The notes below the pieces were generated by a model, which saw only the letters and a program-made list of their open reading frames with translations, was not told the origin of the DNA and made no database searches. This document shows positions 23,501 through 34,930 of a stretch of 64,000 nucleotides of DNA, one piece after another (the stretch's first letter is position 1; each line of letters starts with the position of its first letter). The translations under genes and the position numbers were made by a program. Source of the DNA: Diphasiastrum complanatum (Eukaryota > Streptophyta > Lycopodiopsida > Lycopodiales > Lycopodiaceae); contig CM055095.1 of NCBI GenBank assembly GCA_029204225.1, forward strand, positions 74,827,501 through 74,891,500, read 5' to 3'.

Positions 23501-24721
23501 CGAGAAGACAACCTTCTTGCATGGTGAATTAGACGAAGAGGTCTACATGGATCAACCCCCAAGATATGTCTCGAATTCAATTCCTGACTATGCATGCAGA
23601 ATGCATAGAAGCATCTACGGTCTGAAACAATCAACCCGACAATGGTACAAGAAGAAAGATCAAGCCCTGAAATCATTAGGATTCAAGCCTCTGTTGGCTG
23701 AGTCCAATGTATATGTCAGAGTTACAGATGGGCAGATCATCATTGTGGCTGTGTATGTGGATGACACTCTGATACTTTGCAGGAGTGAGCAGCTAATTGT
23801 TGAAGTAAAGGCAGACATCTCGAAACATTTCAAGATCGTGGATTTGAGAGAAGCCAGGTGTTACCTAGGCTTGCAAATTGAAAGGGACTACGAGGGAGGT
23901 AAGTTATACCTTCACCAGTCCAGATACCTAGAGGACTTTGAGATGTTGAATTGCAAAGGAGCGAACGCTTGCAGGGACGGTGCTGACGAATGATGACTGT
24001 CCAAAGATTGAGGAAGAGAGAGAACAAATGCAGCTCACACCTTACAAAAAGCTGATAGGATCACTGATATACCTTGTTGACAATACACGTCCTGATATTG
24101 CTTATGCGATATTCAGGATGAGCCAATTCTGCACGAATCCAGGCTCGACACCTTGGAAGATTGCAAAATGAATTTTGCAATATCTTCTATTAACGAGGGA
24201 TCATGGCTTGTGTTATTGTCGTGGTGCAGGTTTCAGGATACTTTCCTACAATGACGCTAGTTGGGCATCTCTCAAGGATGACTGTAAAAGCGTCTCAGGA
24301 GGATGCACCATCGCATCAGGAGCAGCATTTCTCTGGGTCAGCAAGTAGCAGACCATTGTAGCCCAGTCATCCTGCGAAGCAGAATATGTTGCAGCAGCAA
24401 AGATGGCCAAGGAAATAATCTGGCTAAGGCAGTTCCTGGACGAATTGGACGAAACGAGGAACGAGCCCCTGGTCTTGCAGATGGACAACACCTCTGAAAT
24501 ACACCTGACGAAAGATTTTGTGTTCCATTCCAGAATGAAGCACATTGCGATCGAGTACCACTTGATCAGGGATCTAATTGAGAAGAAGATGCTGCAGACC
24601 ACCTTCATCGGAACGAGAGACATTGTTGCTGACATCTTCACTCAAGCCCTGGACAAAGGACTCTTTGAGAGACAAAGGAGCAGTCTCAGGATCGTAAAGC
24701 TATCATGATTTGAGAGGGAGC
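20549..24721 (+). mobile_element. Copia-C: nearly full-length internal region without LTRs
   Basis: The complete gag-to-RNase H order is present. Gag starts at about 20549 (MASISSMQNK) with a stop soon after. The gag domain runs 20639-21050, followed by a zinc knuckle CRRDGHTVDTCW (about 21288). Protease has an intact VILDSGATSHF (about 21560). Integrase runs 21930-22690: LWHRRLCHM, LVHSDIC, TFIDD, YRGGEYIS, QHNGVAERKN. RT is open for 256 codons (23223-23993) with YVDD. RNase H is recognisable at 24030-24708 (DASWASLKDDCKSVSGG, SCEAEYVAA, VADIFTQAL). About ten stops and frameshifts break it. A purine tract GAGAGGGAG at 24713-24721 marks where a 3' LTR should begin, but no matching LTR pair exists, and the next element's integrase starts within 100 bases. 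Confidence 0.88.
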
Positions 24722-24779
24722 TGCCAATTCAGAATTTTCAAGCTCAAGAACAACACTGCTACTCTAGTTCTCTACGATA

Positions 24780-26389
24780 AGCCTATGGTGAATTCCGAAC
24801 AGTCAACAAGCCAACTTCTCCATGCGAAAGCTGTATTATCAGCAAGCATGCTAGGAATCCCTGCAGTTCAGACTCAGTTCACATCCAAGGGCTTGTTTGA
24901 CCTTGTACACAACAACATTTGTGGCCCGATGCATACTGCTTTCACAGGGGGAGCTCTCTATTTCCTAACCTTCATCGACGACTTCTCTCGAAAGACTGCA
25001 ACCTACAATCTGAAGAACAAATCTGAAGCATTCAAGTTCCTCATGCAGTTCAAGGCATCTGTAGAGAACCAGACCTTGAGAAAGATCAAGGCTCTACGCA
25101 TAGATGGAGGGGGAGAGTATATCTCCACAGAATTCAAGGAGTTCTACAAGGCCAATGAGATACTTCAACAATACACAACTAGCTACTCACCTCAGTCCAA
25201 TGGTGTAGCTGAGCGGAAGAATCAGACACTCATCAAAAGTGCCAAGAGCATGATGGCCCATGCCTCTCTTCCAAAGAAATTTTGGGTAGAAGTTGTTACT
25301 ATAGTTGCCTATTTACAGAATCGATCTATCACCAAAGCCCTGAAAGGCAAGAGACCTTATGAGGTGTGCGGATAGGATCAAAACCATCACTCAAACATAT
25401 ACGTAGATGATATACTCTTATTCAATGATAATCTGAATCTGATGAAGGATACAAAATGCATGCTGGCCCAGGAATACAAAATGACTGACATGGGTCCATC
25501 CCACTATTGTCTCAGAATCCAAATTCAACGAGATTGACCCAGCAGACTAATCTTTATCAGTCAGCAACAATATCTTAACAACGTGCTGGAAAAGTATGGA
25601 ATGGCCAACTGCAAACCCAGTCTCTTTCCACTTGACCCTGGACTAAAGCTATCAAAGGAACATTCTCCTCAAACTGAGGCATAAAAGGAAGAGATGAAGC
25701 ACTACCCATTTCAATCCATCATCTGCTCATTGACGTATGCAATGATCTGCACGCGACCAGACCTTGCATATTCAGTCAGTACACTCAGCCAGCTCTTGTC
25801 AAATCTAGGTGTAGCTCATTGGAAAGCGCTAACAAAGGTCATGAAGTACATCCAAGCAACAACAACTCTCAGCATCTGCTATGGAGGCAGCCAAACTACC
25901 AACATCCTTGAAGCCTACACATATGCGGATTGGGTAGGAGATGTCGACACCAGAAAATCAACATCTGAATTTGTATTTTTATACAACCAAGGGCCAATCT
26001 CATGGAACAGCCGGAAGCAGACCTCAGTTGCATTATCATCAACGAAATCCAAATACGTAACTGCCACAAATGCAACCAAAGAGGCGATATGGCTCAGGCA
26101 ACTACTTGTAGACCTCAATCTTACACAAACACTTCCTACAACAATCTATTGTGACAATCAAAGCACAATAGCATTTCTCTCAATGCGAGATTTCACGCTT
26201 GAAGCAAACATATAGAAATCAGATATCATTACCTTAGAGAGAAAGTGCACAGTAAGGAAGTAGAATTGATCTCCTGTAGAACAAACTACATGGCAGCAGA
26301 TTACTTCACAAAAGCTCTATCAAAGGAGCAACATCCTCAGATTTAATGATATGTTAAATCTGAAGTTCAAAGTTTTTCAGGAGGGGGAG
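24780..26389 (+). mobile_element. Copia-D: integrase, truncated RT, RNase H
   Basis: Begins at the integrase zinc module (CESCIISKHARNP in one frame), then an open integrase core: LVHNNICGPM, TFIDDFSRK, RIDGGGEYIS, SNGVAERKNQT, FWVEVV. It stops at about 25375 and jumps straight to the RT active site (IYVDDILLF, about 25400), so most of RT is deleted. RNase H follows at 25694-26215 with the expected motifs (ICTRPDLAYSV, YADWVGDVDTRKSTS, LSSTKSKYV, IYCDNQS). A purine tract CAGGAGGGGGAG at 26378-26389 precedes a 3' LTR start. Confidence 0.85.
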
Positions 26390-26820
26390 TGTTAGATTTT
26401 TTTATGCTCAGCCTTAAACAAAATCATTCAAGTAATGAGCATCCTGAAAAACCGAAGGCCGACTTCATAATTTCGGACCCTCAATTTTTTTTCTTCTTCT
26501 TTCTTTTACCTTAAAACAATTCTTTAGGCACTTTTGCCCTTTTTCGCTCCTTAGAGAAAAATGCGACACACTGGCCAAGTGGCCAGAATGCCTTAGAAAC
26601 CATTCTTAAGGCACCTTTGCTTTTTCCGCCTCCTCTATCTTTTTGCACTAGTGAAAAATGCGACACACTGGCCAAATGGCTAGAATGTCTTAGAAATCAG
26701 TTTTAAGGCACGTTCTCCTTTCTCGCCTTTTTTGCTGCTTGTAATTAGCCCCCACTACACCTATTTTGTGGCCTTTTCTTAATAGGGCCTAGGCTTTGAA
26801 ATTTCCAATGTACAATTTGG
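26390..26820 (+). repeat. Copia-D 3' LTR start and following tandem repeat
   Basis: TGTTAGATTT directly follows the purine tract. No 5' LTR copy exists in the window, so the LTR's right end cannot be set. It contains the tandem repeat listed next. Confidence 0.5.
26510..26710 (+). repeat. Two-copy tandem repeat, ~95-bp unit
   Basis: Two copies of GAAAAATGCGACACACTGGCC followed by GGCCAGAATGCCTTAGAAA-like text and TTAAGGCACCTTTGC, with a third partial flank. Confidence 0.8.
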
Positions 26821-29800
26821 GATTGTTAGGCTACAATGAAAAGTCTATTCTTGAGGTGAAGCACACAATGGAAAGCTTTGGACATCTTGTCCCAAAATGC
26901 CAATTTCTTGGACTTCTTGACCTAGTATTTTGGATTTTAAAGATCTATTTGTAGTGCACCAACTCTTCAATGTGGGTCTTGGCAAATTTTAATGCCCTTG
27001 ACTCACAGTTTGGGCTTAAGGGTCTCATCCCTTGGGTGGTTTTTAAGTATGTACACCTTGGGATGATTTTAGCTAGTCCCCATCATATTTCAAGTATAGC
27101 TTAAGGAAGATTTGAGACTATTGGGTGTTCGATTTAGCGTATGTCCCCCAAGAAGGAGGGTACGTGAACATCTTGACCCTATATTTGGGTCACTAAAGAG
27201 CCACACAAGGCGTTTGGTAAGGCTTCATGAGCTATGGCTATATGTTCTTGAGCCTTTCAAATGTCATTTTGAAATCGCAACGGTCGTGACTAGTCTGCCA
27301 AGGATAATTATCATCTATGACTTGCATTCACAATTTCCCACTCAAAAAATCTGTATCTTTTAGTCAAAATTAATCATTTTAAATCATTCTCGATATATCA
27401 ATATCCCTCAAAATGCAGAACGGAGGTGCTACTTTCACCTCATGAGCAAATCGATTCTTTATGGACGACGATTGTAATGCCTCGTAAGAGGAAGCCTTAC
27501 GAGTTCCTTACGAGTTACTTAAGATTTCCTTGCGAACCCTTTACGAGTTCCTAACAGGAACTTGGCATGATCGTTATGACTCATAATAGGCATGACAGTT
27601 TTCTTACGAGTTGTTTACGGGTAGTGATTTTGTAAAAATTGATGAAGTTAAAAGGCTTCGAATCATATGGACTGCATAAATGGAACTAGATTAGGTCACG
27701 AATTAAGAGAGAAGGGATACATCCAACATCCTCCCTTGATTTGGATGCATGAATGCTTGGGAAATCTAGTAAAGTAAGAGAATGGATCATGCATTTTTCC
27801 TTCTTATAAACCGATATCATGACAATTTTTTATGGTTTTTTTTTATATAGGCATATGAACCCTTCTATGAGTAATAGTCCTCAAAGAATTGAAAAAAAAA
27901 AGTGCAAGTTTTTTTTAGGATAACTCAACACAAATTTTTCGACAATTGGATTAATGGATTGATTCCACCTTACAACTACATCACTTATACTCGTGGAGGT
28001 TGCATATCTTGACATAGGAAAGGTATATTGTAATTACACTCTATCCATTAGTCTTGATTTCATATCTCAACAAAGATGCATGATTCAATAACTAATTTTC
28101 TATGAGACAAAATTCTATGCACTCTCTCGATCACTCCCCTTTCATGGTAATAATTGGCATTCTTGACAATATGGTGGTGCTCTTGGCACACCTTTTTTGA
28201 GGGCATCTAGGTGCTCATGTTAGAGATCTACATGGTTGACATCTATCAATGTTTCAAGGAGATGTACCTTATGTTACAACATTCCTCAATGAAAGATAAG
28301 ATAACACAATGAACAACATGTTATCTAATCATTTACATGACAAAAGCAACATAAGATGACATGGGAAAAGTACTTGTATATCTCATGGGCAAGCAAACTA
28401 TCCTTGGACCTTGGTCTTTTCATGAATCACGAGTCAAGGTATTGGCAGGCCATGCATATTGTCCATACCTCCCTTGTCCCTACAACTGATTGCAATCAAC
28501 TTCAGGTAAGATACGAGGTATGGTAACGTTGTTCAAATTTTGACAGCATGATTGACAATGGCAAAAATGGATTATTGGCTTCACTATCTCTAGAAAAATA
28601 ATAGCAAGAGTACAAGAGATGACTCAACTAGCATGGCTGGTGGATCAATGGCAATAAAGAGAGATGGGTAAACTAAACAATTGCAACAATAACATTCTCT
28701 CATGAGCAACGAAATTAGTCTACTAGCAACATTTCAGCATTACGAGTGAATAACTGTGAGGGATTCTTCATTACCACCACTCTCCTATGTATAGAGCGTT
28801 ACTCATAGTGGCAGTGGATGCAAAAAGGTAGCAGATGTAAAGAGGAGCCCGATCAGTGAGAACGTCCTCCTCTAGGAAGTCCTTTCTAATGAGGTGATTC
28901 CATGTGGCACTCATACCACCCAAGATATTCTGGCTTTGTTAAAAAGGGTAAATGGCCTGTTTTGGCCTGTCACTTAAATTGTCAATTCCTCTTTTGATAT
29001 TGTATTCCTTTCACGTAGGTCCTTCTTTGGTTGTAGGTAATCACCTTTGGACTCATGATCCTTGAATAGGTTTCTGATGATTGGGCATTTTGTATATTCA
29101 TCTATCAAGAAAGAAGTGCTTGGGTGAAACGTGATGGTCATTATTGGTCGCTCTTAGCAAGGTTACAAACTTAACTACTTTAGGGCCAATTTTAAGGCCT
29201 CAAAATCCTAGCTTATCAACTATAGTCTTTTTGGGCAAAATGGGAACTCTATTATTGGCTATAAGTACCAAAATTATGTCAACCAATATTTACAACCAAC
29301 AAGAAATGTCATTGAAACTATTTTGAAATGCTTATGCTAGCCTGATTTTTTTTAGTGATATCCAGAAATTTTAAAACCTCTAGAAATCAAATGCAATTAA
29401 ATTTTGTGTTACAACTTGAAAACATAATTAATGAATACATACAAAACGAATACATAGAAAATATAAGTGATCTCATTTTCTAGTCACATGAACAATCACC
29501 CAATCTTGGGTAGTCATGCATTGTCCACCTTAGATTTGCATGCAACAAAATTTATTGTCTTGTATTGGATGTGAAATGTCATGTGCTTGGATGCTTCATT
29601 ATCTCTAATTTTTCAACTCATATTTTTTCCTTTGTGTATTTCAGGAATTAGAATTGCTAACATGAGATGTCTCTTTTTTATGGTTAGCCAAGGTGGAATG
29701 TTAAAGTTGACCAACACCATTGGCCAAGTAGACCACTTGTTGGACATTTTGCCAAAGGGGTTCACCTCGTCTGTTGCAAGTCCAAATCTCATGTTTATAT

Positions 29801-30292
29801 ATTCACTTGCAAAACATGGGTACTCTTTGTCAAAGTATTTCCATGCAACTCCATTAGAAAAGAACATGACTTGGACACATTTTGACAAGATTTGCAAAAG
29901 AACGATTTTTTTTTAACATAAATGTTTTAAATTCATTTTGCGGGCCTCCTCTTCCTCCTCATGTTATAGGACTTTGCTCTACATGAATTTATAGAAAGAA
30001 ATATTCACGGTTGTTTGATAAGCTACCACTACTATCATGTGGGACATCATTTTCATATTGGGGTCACATGTACATAATCAAGCCCCAGTGAGCATTTTCC
30101 TAATGCTGGATTAGGTTTATTTTCTTTGACGAGCACTGATGTCCCTTTTGTTGGAGTTTAATCTTCTCCTACTCATCCCTTTGCCCTCCTTCTACTCTCA
30201 AGAATTCCATCTATTTGAATCAGTCTGCAAAAATACACGCAAAGTCGAATCAGGCAGAACCACAAAGCCATCGCCAGATTACGGTCTGACCG
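26821..30292. other. Unassigned region
   Basis: No gene or element recognised. It includes a cluster of TTACGAGTT motifs at 27486-27620 and a motif-free 111-codon open frame at 29581-29916. Confidence 0.5.
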
Positions 30293-30297
30293 AAGGG
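30293..30297. other. Copia-E target site duplication, left
   Basis: AAGGG, identical to 33643-33647 on the other side of the element. Confidence 0.8.
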
Positions 30298-31079
30298 TGT
30301 CGCGGAAGCGAGACTGTTTCGTTTTCGTCTTCGTCTTCTTATTCGAGAACAATTTTGTGTCTTTGAATTTTCTTTTTGCGCGGAAGTTGTTCACATGATC
30401 TTAGACACGCGACTACACATCACTAAACACATTCTATTCTAACAATCAAGACAAAATAACAACACAAGATAGGGAGAGGCACGAAAATAGAGCGATTGTA
30501 TTATCAATTTAGTTTTTAGAGCGAGATCGTCAGTGTCTCGTTTGTTGGCGGAATGACATTCTGCTCTTTCGTTGTGTTCTGCTCGTTGGTAGACTTTCAT
30601 GCACAGCTAGAGTTTCTAGTATTTTTCTTTTTGTTCTACCCGCTGCCTCTCTCTCTCTCTGTCTCTTACAGATCTCTCTATTCAAATTATCTTTTTTTCA
30701 TTCTTGTTTTTTTATGATCCATAGAGGATCGTTTATACCTCCACAGTGTGGAGTTTACAAGATGGCTAAATGTAGAATCACAAGACTAGTTAACGCCAAT
30801 CATTTAGTTAGTTAGTCTCTGTCGTTGCCATTCGTTTCAGCTGGGCGTGAAGTCTATGACTCCAAGCCCGTTGAGCTGCCAGCTGGCAGCACGAAAGATT
30901 CCTTTTGTTTGTTTCGTAATCTCCCGTTTGCTTTCGTAGTTTTTTGTTTTGCCCCCCTTCGCGGTTTGCGGTCCTGGAGGTGTGTTTACGATTCACGAAT
31001 GATTCGCGAATTGTTCTCGTTCGACCTTCGTTTCTTGTTCGTGCTACGACGAAGTTGCAGGAGTTCACCATTTCTGACA
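30298..31079 (-). repeat. Copia-E 3' LTR
   Basis: Ends TGTC...GACA when read on the + strand. It has ~55 extra bases near its left end, and it lacks ~42 bases present at about 33530-33570 in the other LTR. Confidence 0.9.
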
Positions 31080-31089
31080 CTCCCTCTTG
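31080..31089 (-). other. Copia-E polypurine tract
   Basis: The minus strand reads CAAGAGGGAG directly before the LTR terminus TGTCAGAAATGG. Confidence 0.75.
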
Positions 31090-31374
31090 AACCTTGCAGC
31101 TTTGTATGTTTAATCCAATTGCCTTTCTTTGCTTGGCAAAGAGTGGCTTGTCGAGCAGTTATGTGAGCAGATCTGCAATCATATTTTCTGATTTTATATA
31201 CTGGACCTGGAGCTCTCCTTTCGAGATCAAATCTCGAATGCAATGGTACTTCAGAGGTATGTGTTTTTTCTTTGAATGGAAGATAGGATCCTGGGACAGA
31301 TAGATGGCACTTTGAGAGTCTATCATCATCGTGCTTGGCCCCTCCCGTGGTATCTAGATTGCCTCCAGCATCAT

Positions 31375-32210
31375 CTATAGCCACACTACCTCATTTGCGA
31401 CCTTTGAAGCTGTGACATATTTAGCTTTGCAAGAGGATTGAGCCACCAAGGTTTGCTTTTTGCATATCCAGCTGATTGCAGCTTCGCACGCTATTGTACA
31501 TCCTCCAGTAATGGACTTGCTGTCATCTTTGCAGCTCACCCAATTTGCATCACTGTAGTGGTGCAGCTCGAATTCTTTTTCTTCGTTTTTAGCTCTGTAG
31601 GTTAATCCCACATTCTGGGTATCTTTCAGATACTGTAGGATTCGTTTTTCCATTTGCCAATGTGCCATGCTAGGATTGGAAGAGAATTGGCTCAAGGCAT
31701 AGACAGAGAAAGCCAGATCAAGTCTGGTACAAATTGTCAAGTATATCAAACTACCGATTTAGTTCTAGTAGGGTATACCTGCCATCCTCTGTTCTTCTTC
31801 TTCCATTTTTGGACAATCCTGCTTCGTGAGCTTGGCTCCAGCTATCATTTGTGTGGCCTTTTCTTTGCAGTCCATCATGTGGTACTGCTTTAGCACCTTT
31901 CTGGCATATTTCGACTTACTCAAGTGTATTTCGCCCTTTGTTCGATCTCTTCTGATCTCCAGCCCTAGGCATTTTGTTGCTTCTCCAAGATATGTGATTT
32001 CGTAGCTTTCAGAAATCTAACTTTTCATGTCTTTAATCAGCATCAAGAAATTTCCTATCAATAGCTTATCATCCATAAAAATGGTCATTATCACAAAATC
32101 CTTTCCTATTCTCTTAATGTAGACATTGCAGTCTGGTAGAGTAGGATTGAGGTCTAGAGACTTCAAAAGACCATCAAGCTTTTTATACTAGGCTCGTGAT
32201 GTCGCGCAGA
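31375..32210 (-). pseudogene. Copia-E reverse transcriptase end and RNase H
   Basis: On the minus strand, the part near 32200-32000 reads as the RT C-terminal half with the active site altered to FMDD (about 32070). Then come LGLEIRRD, the ICTRLDLAFSV block, and RNase H (HHYSDANWVSCKDDSKSITGG, SSCKAKYVTASK) to 31375. The frame is open for 124 codons at 31375-31749 but broken before that. The text before FMDD joins the gag tail near 32200, which marks the internal deletion. Confidence 0.85.
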
Positions 32211-32302
32211 AAGAAGATTGTTGATTCAAGGACTTCATCTTCAGAAATCTTGGCTTGTTTTGGTTTTTTTTCTTTCCTTTCATGAAGAGAGCTTTCTTCT
32301 GA

Positions 32303-32803
32303 TCACTGCTTCCCTCTCCTTTGTCTCTCATCAGCGACAAGACTGACTGCTTTGTCGAATGTATCTGGTAGACTCAGTATGAGAATTCTCAGCGGCTGAT
32401 AGGACATCGGTAGAAATTTCATGAAGTACATCAACCGTTGTAGTGCTAGGACCTGGTGCTCCTGTCCTGATGCAGCAAGTTGAGCGAAGATCGTTTTGAT
32501 CTTCTCAACATGCTGATCCAACTGGTTGCCATCCCACCATATGGATTGCAGTTGATTGTGAAGGTGCATGATTGAAGTTGCAGTCCTGTAGATCTTCATT
32601 TATGGATGAAACGATGATTGTCATTGCGCGCTCATCTTTTCTTATCCATTCAGCTCTCCTCGGGTCTCCCTCTAGAGGTTGCACCTCTGAGAGCTCGGTC
32701 ACCAACCAGATGCCTTCAGAAGCGTTTTGATTTTGAATTTTCAGATTATGTGATTTGCGCCATCGAGACTGATTGCTACTCTTGTCTGAATTGTTGTAGC
32801 CAT
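32303..32803 (-). pseudogene. Copia-E gag
   Basis: Begins MATTIQTRVAISLDGAN at 32803 and breaks soon after at a stop. A later frame (32599-32303) carries the UBN2-type gag middle (LHNQLQSIWWDGNQLDQHVEKIKTIF in segments, then FMKFLPMSYQPLR). Related in its opening residues to the minus-strand fragment at 5666-5800. Confidence 0.8.
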
Positions 32804-32856
32804 ATTGTGTTGTCTGGAAGAATCACTGCTGAGATATCGGTGGTGATAACCTATAA

Positions 32857-32868
32857 GCTCTGATACCA
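32857..32868 (-). other. Copia-E primer-binding site (initiator Met tRNA)
   Basis: TGGTATCAGAGC on the minus strand, directly next to the LTR end at 32869. Confidence 0.9.
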
Positions 32869-33642
32869 TGTTGCGGAAGTGAGACTGTTTTTTTTTTTTT
32901 GCGTGAAAGTTGTTTAAGGGATCCCAGACACTCGACTACACATCACAGAACACATTCTATCCTAGCAATCAAGACAAAATGACAGCACAAGATAGGGGGA
33001 TGCACAAAAATAGAGCGAGTGTATTATCAGTTTAATTTTTAGAGCGAGATCATCAGTGCCTCACTCGTTGGCGGAATGACATTCTGCTCTTTCGTTGTGT
33101 TATGCTCGTTGGCAGACTTTCGTGCACAACTATAGTTTCTAGTATTTTTCTTTCTACTCTACTCGCTACCTCTCTCTCTCTCTGTCTCTTACAGATCTCT
33201 CTATTCAGATTATCTTTTTTCATTCTTATTTTTTTATGGTCCAGAGAAGATCGTTTATATCTCCACAGTGTGGAGTTTACAAGATGGCTAAATGTAGAAT
33301 CGCAAGACTAGTTAACGCCAATCAACTAGTTAGTTATTCTCCGTCGTTGCCATTCGTTTCAGCTGGGCATGAAGTCTATGACTCCAAGCCCATTGAGCTG
33401 CCAGTTGGCAGCGAGAAAAATTCCTCTTCGTTTGTTTCGTAATCTCCTGTTTGCTTTCGTAGTTTTTCATTTTGCGCCCTTCGCGATTTGCGGTCCTAAA
33501 GGTGTGTTTACGATTCACGAATAATTCGCGAATCGTTCGTGCTTCGAGTCAAAGGCACATTGACTATCACGAATTGTTCTCGTTCGACCTTCGTTTCTTG
33601 TTCGTGCTGCGACAATGTTGCAGGAGTTCACCATTTCTGACA
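32869..33642 (-). repeat. Copia-E 5' LTR
   Basis: 774 bp, TGTT...GACA on the + strand, homologous to 30298-31079. Confidence 0.9.
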
Positions 33643-33647
33643 AAGGG
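33643..33647. other. Copia-E target site duplication, right
   Basis: AAGGG, matching 30293-30297. Confidence 0.8.
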
Positions 33648-33903
33648 CACCGTTAAATCAACATTTACGAAGAAGCACGACTCAAACCGCAAATCGTAAA
33701 CTACAACAAACCGCAAATCACAGAGAGTCGTTAAGACCCATAGGTTACTATCTACGAGCACTTGTCTAATCTTCAATGGCAACAGAACATAAAATCTCGT
33801 CGACCACCGCAAGTGACCTTCTTACGATCTCCTACGATGGAAGCCATGACCAGAGTCAACTCTCCTCAACCGTCAAAAAAAGCAACCTACTTACAGCTAT
33901 CAA

Positions 33904-34366
33904 TGAAGTCGACCAGCGACAACGATTTGCAAGTTCCTACAATATCAGCCCTACGAAGTTGACCCATCTCATTGTTTAGCTCCGTAAGATATCACTTACG
34001 GTTACCAATGAAGGAAGCAAATGATCACCTACTAAACGAACGACCAGCGGTTGTTCAAACGACTACGAACAGACTATGGCCATCACGACCTACATTCTTG
34101 CACTACGACGCATACAGAGGATACGTTACTGTGTACTTCTCCTCCTTCACGACGCTCCAATAACAGTGCTACGGATCTTGTTTAAACGGCTGTTAATCAT
34201 CTTGTAAACTGTAATTACAATAATTCAAAAGACTCTGACAACTATAAATATGTATCTGAGCGAGAAGGGGCAAGACAGAGAGTAGTGAGTTGAACAATCT
34301 ATAGATGCACAGAGTGATCAGACGACCAAAAGGTCTTAAGTAGCTAGCTCCTTAGAGTTAGTGATT

Positions 34367-34461
<95 letters not shown>

Positions 34462-34530
34462 TGCAGCCATTGTTTCAGAATCTGTAAGTAGGAATATGCG
34501 CTTATCAGCGCTATTTCATTGTGTTTCCAT
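33904..34530 (+). repeat. Gypsy-B 5' LTR, alignable part
   Basis: Near-identical to 39254-39973 except for the GA tract, which here is about 90 bases (34369-34458). The stretch 34531-34913 runs on to the primer-binding site and ends ATCCAACA, so it is probably also LTR, but it has no counterpart after 39973. Confidence 0.8.
34369..34458 (+). repeat. (GA)n microsatellite in Gypsy-B 5' LTR
   Basis: About 90 uninterrupted bases of GA. Confidence 0.95.
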
Positions 34531-34914
34531 TGGAAGGTGCATAGCTTGAGGGAAGGTGCTCAGGCCTCCTCTTGCTTCCTTTCATTGGCCTTTGATTGTG
34601 GCATGGTTTTATTTGTTTATTGCTTAGTTTAGCCGCAATTCTTATTATCTCTCTTTGGGTGTTAAGTAGGATTTAGCAATCTTGCTAGTTGGATTTTCCT
34701 TAGCAAGGATTTTTATTGTTGTTGTTATTAATTAGCTTTATTTCCATTTCATGTACTAGTTGGGTAAGCCTTAGTGCTCTCATTCTTGTTGATACTTTCC
34801 ATATTTTCGTTGAAGCTTGTTGTAGAAACTTAAAAAGTGGACGAATCTCTACATCCCTATACTACACCCGTAAGTAGATCTAGCCAATGCACACACTAGA
34901 AATACATCCAACAT

Positions 34915-34930
34915 TGGCACTGTTGCCTCT
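34915..34930 (+). other. Gypsy-B primer-binding site (degenerate, Asp tRNA type)
   Basis: TGGCACTGTTGCCTCT compared with the usual plant Gypsy form TGGCGCCGTTGCCGGGG. Position after CCAACA fits an LTR end. Confidence 0.6.

Larger units (their letters stand above)
30298..33642 (-). mobile_element. Copia-E: internally deleted Copia with both LTRs and target duplication
   Basis: A minus-strand element of about 3.3 kb. LTRs at 30298-31079 and 32869-33642 are homologous over their length. An initiator-Met primer-binding site lies at 32857-32868 beside the right LTR and a purine tract at 31080-31089 beside the left one. It is flanked by AAGGG on both sides, so the two ends belong to one insertion. 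The 1.8-kb interior has a gag start and middle joined directly to the end of RT and RNase H; protease, integrase and most of RT are gone. It cannot move by itself, but it retains the LTR ends, primer-binding site and purine tract a non-autonomous element would need. Confidence 0.93.

Noticed and set aside
29581-29916. 111-codon + strand open frame
   Set aside because: No motif, no neighbours of the same kind, and AT-rich composition; length alone is not enough.
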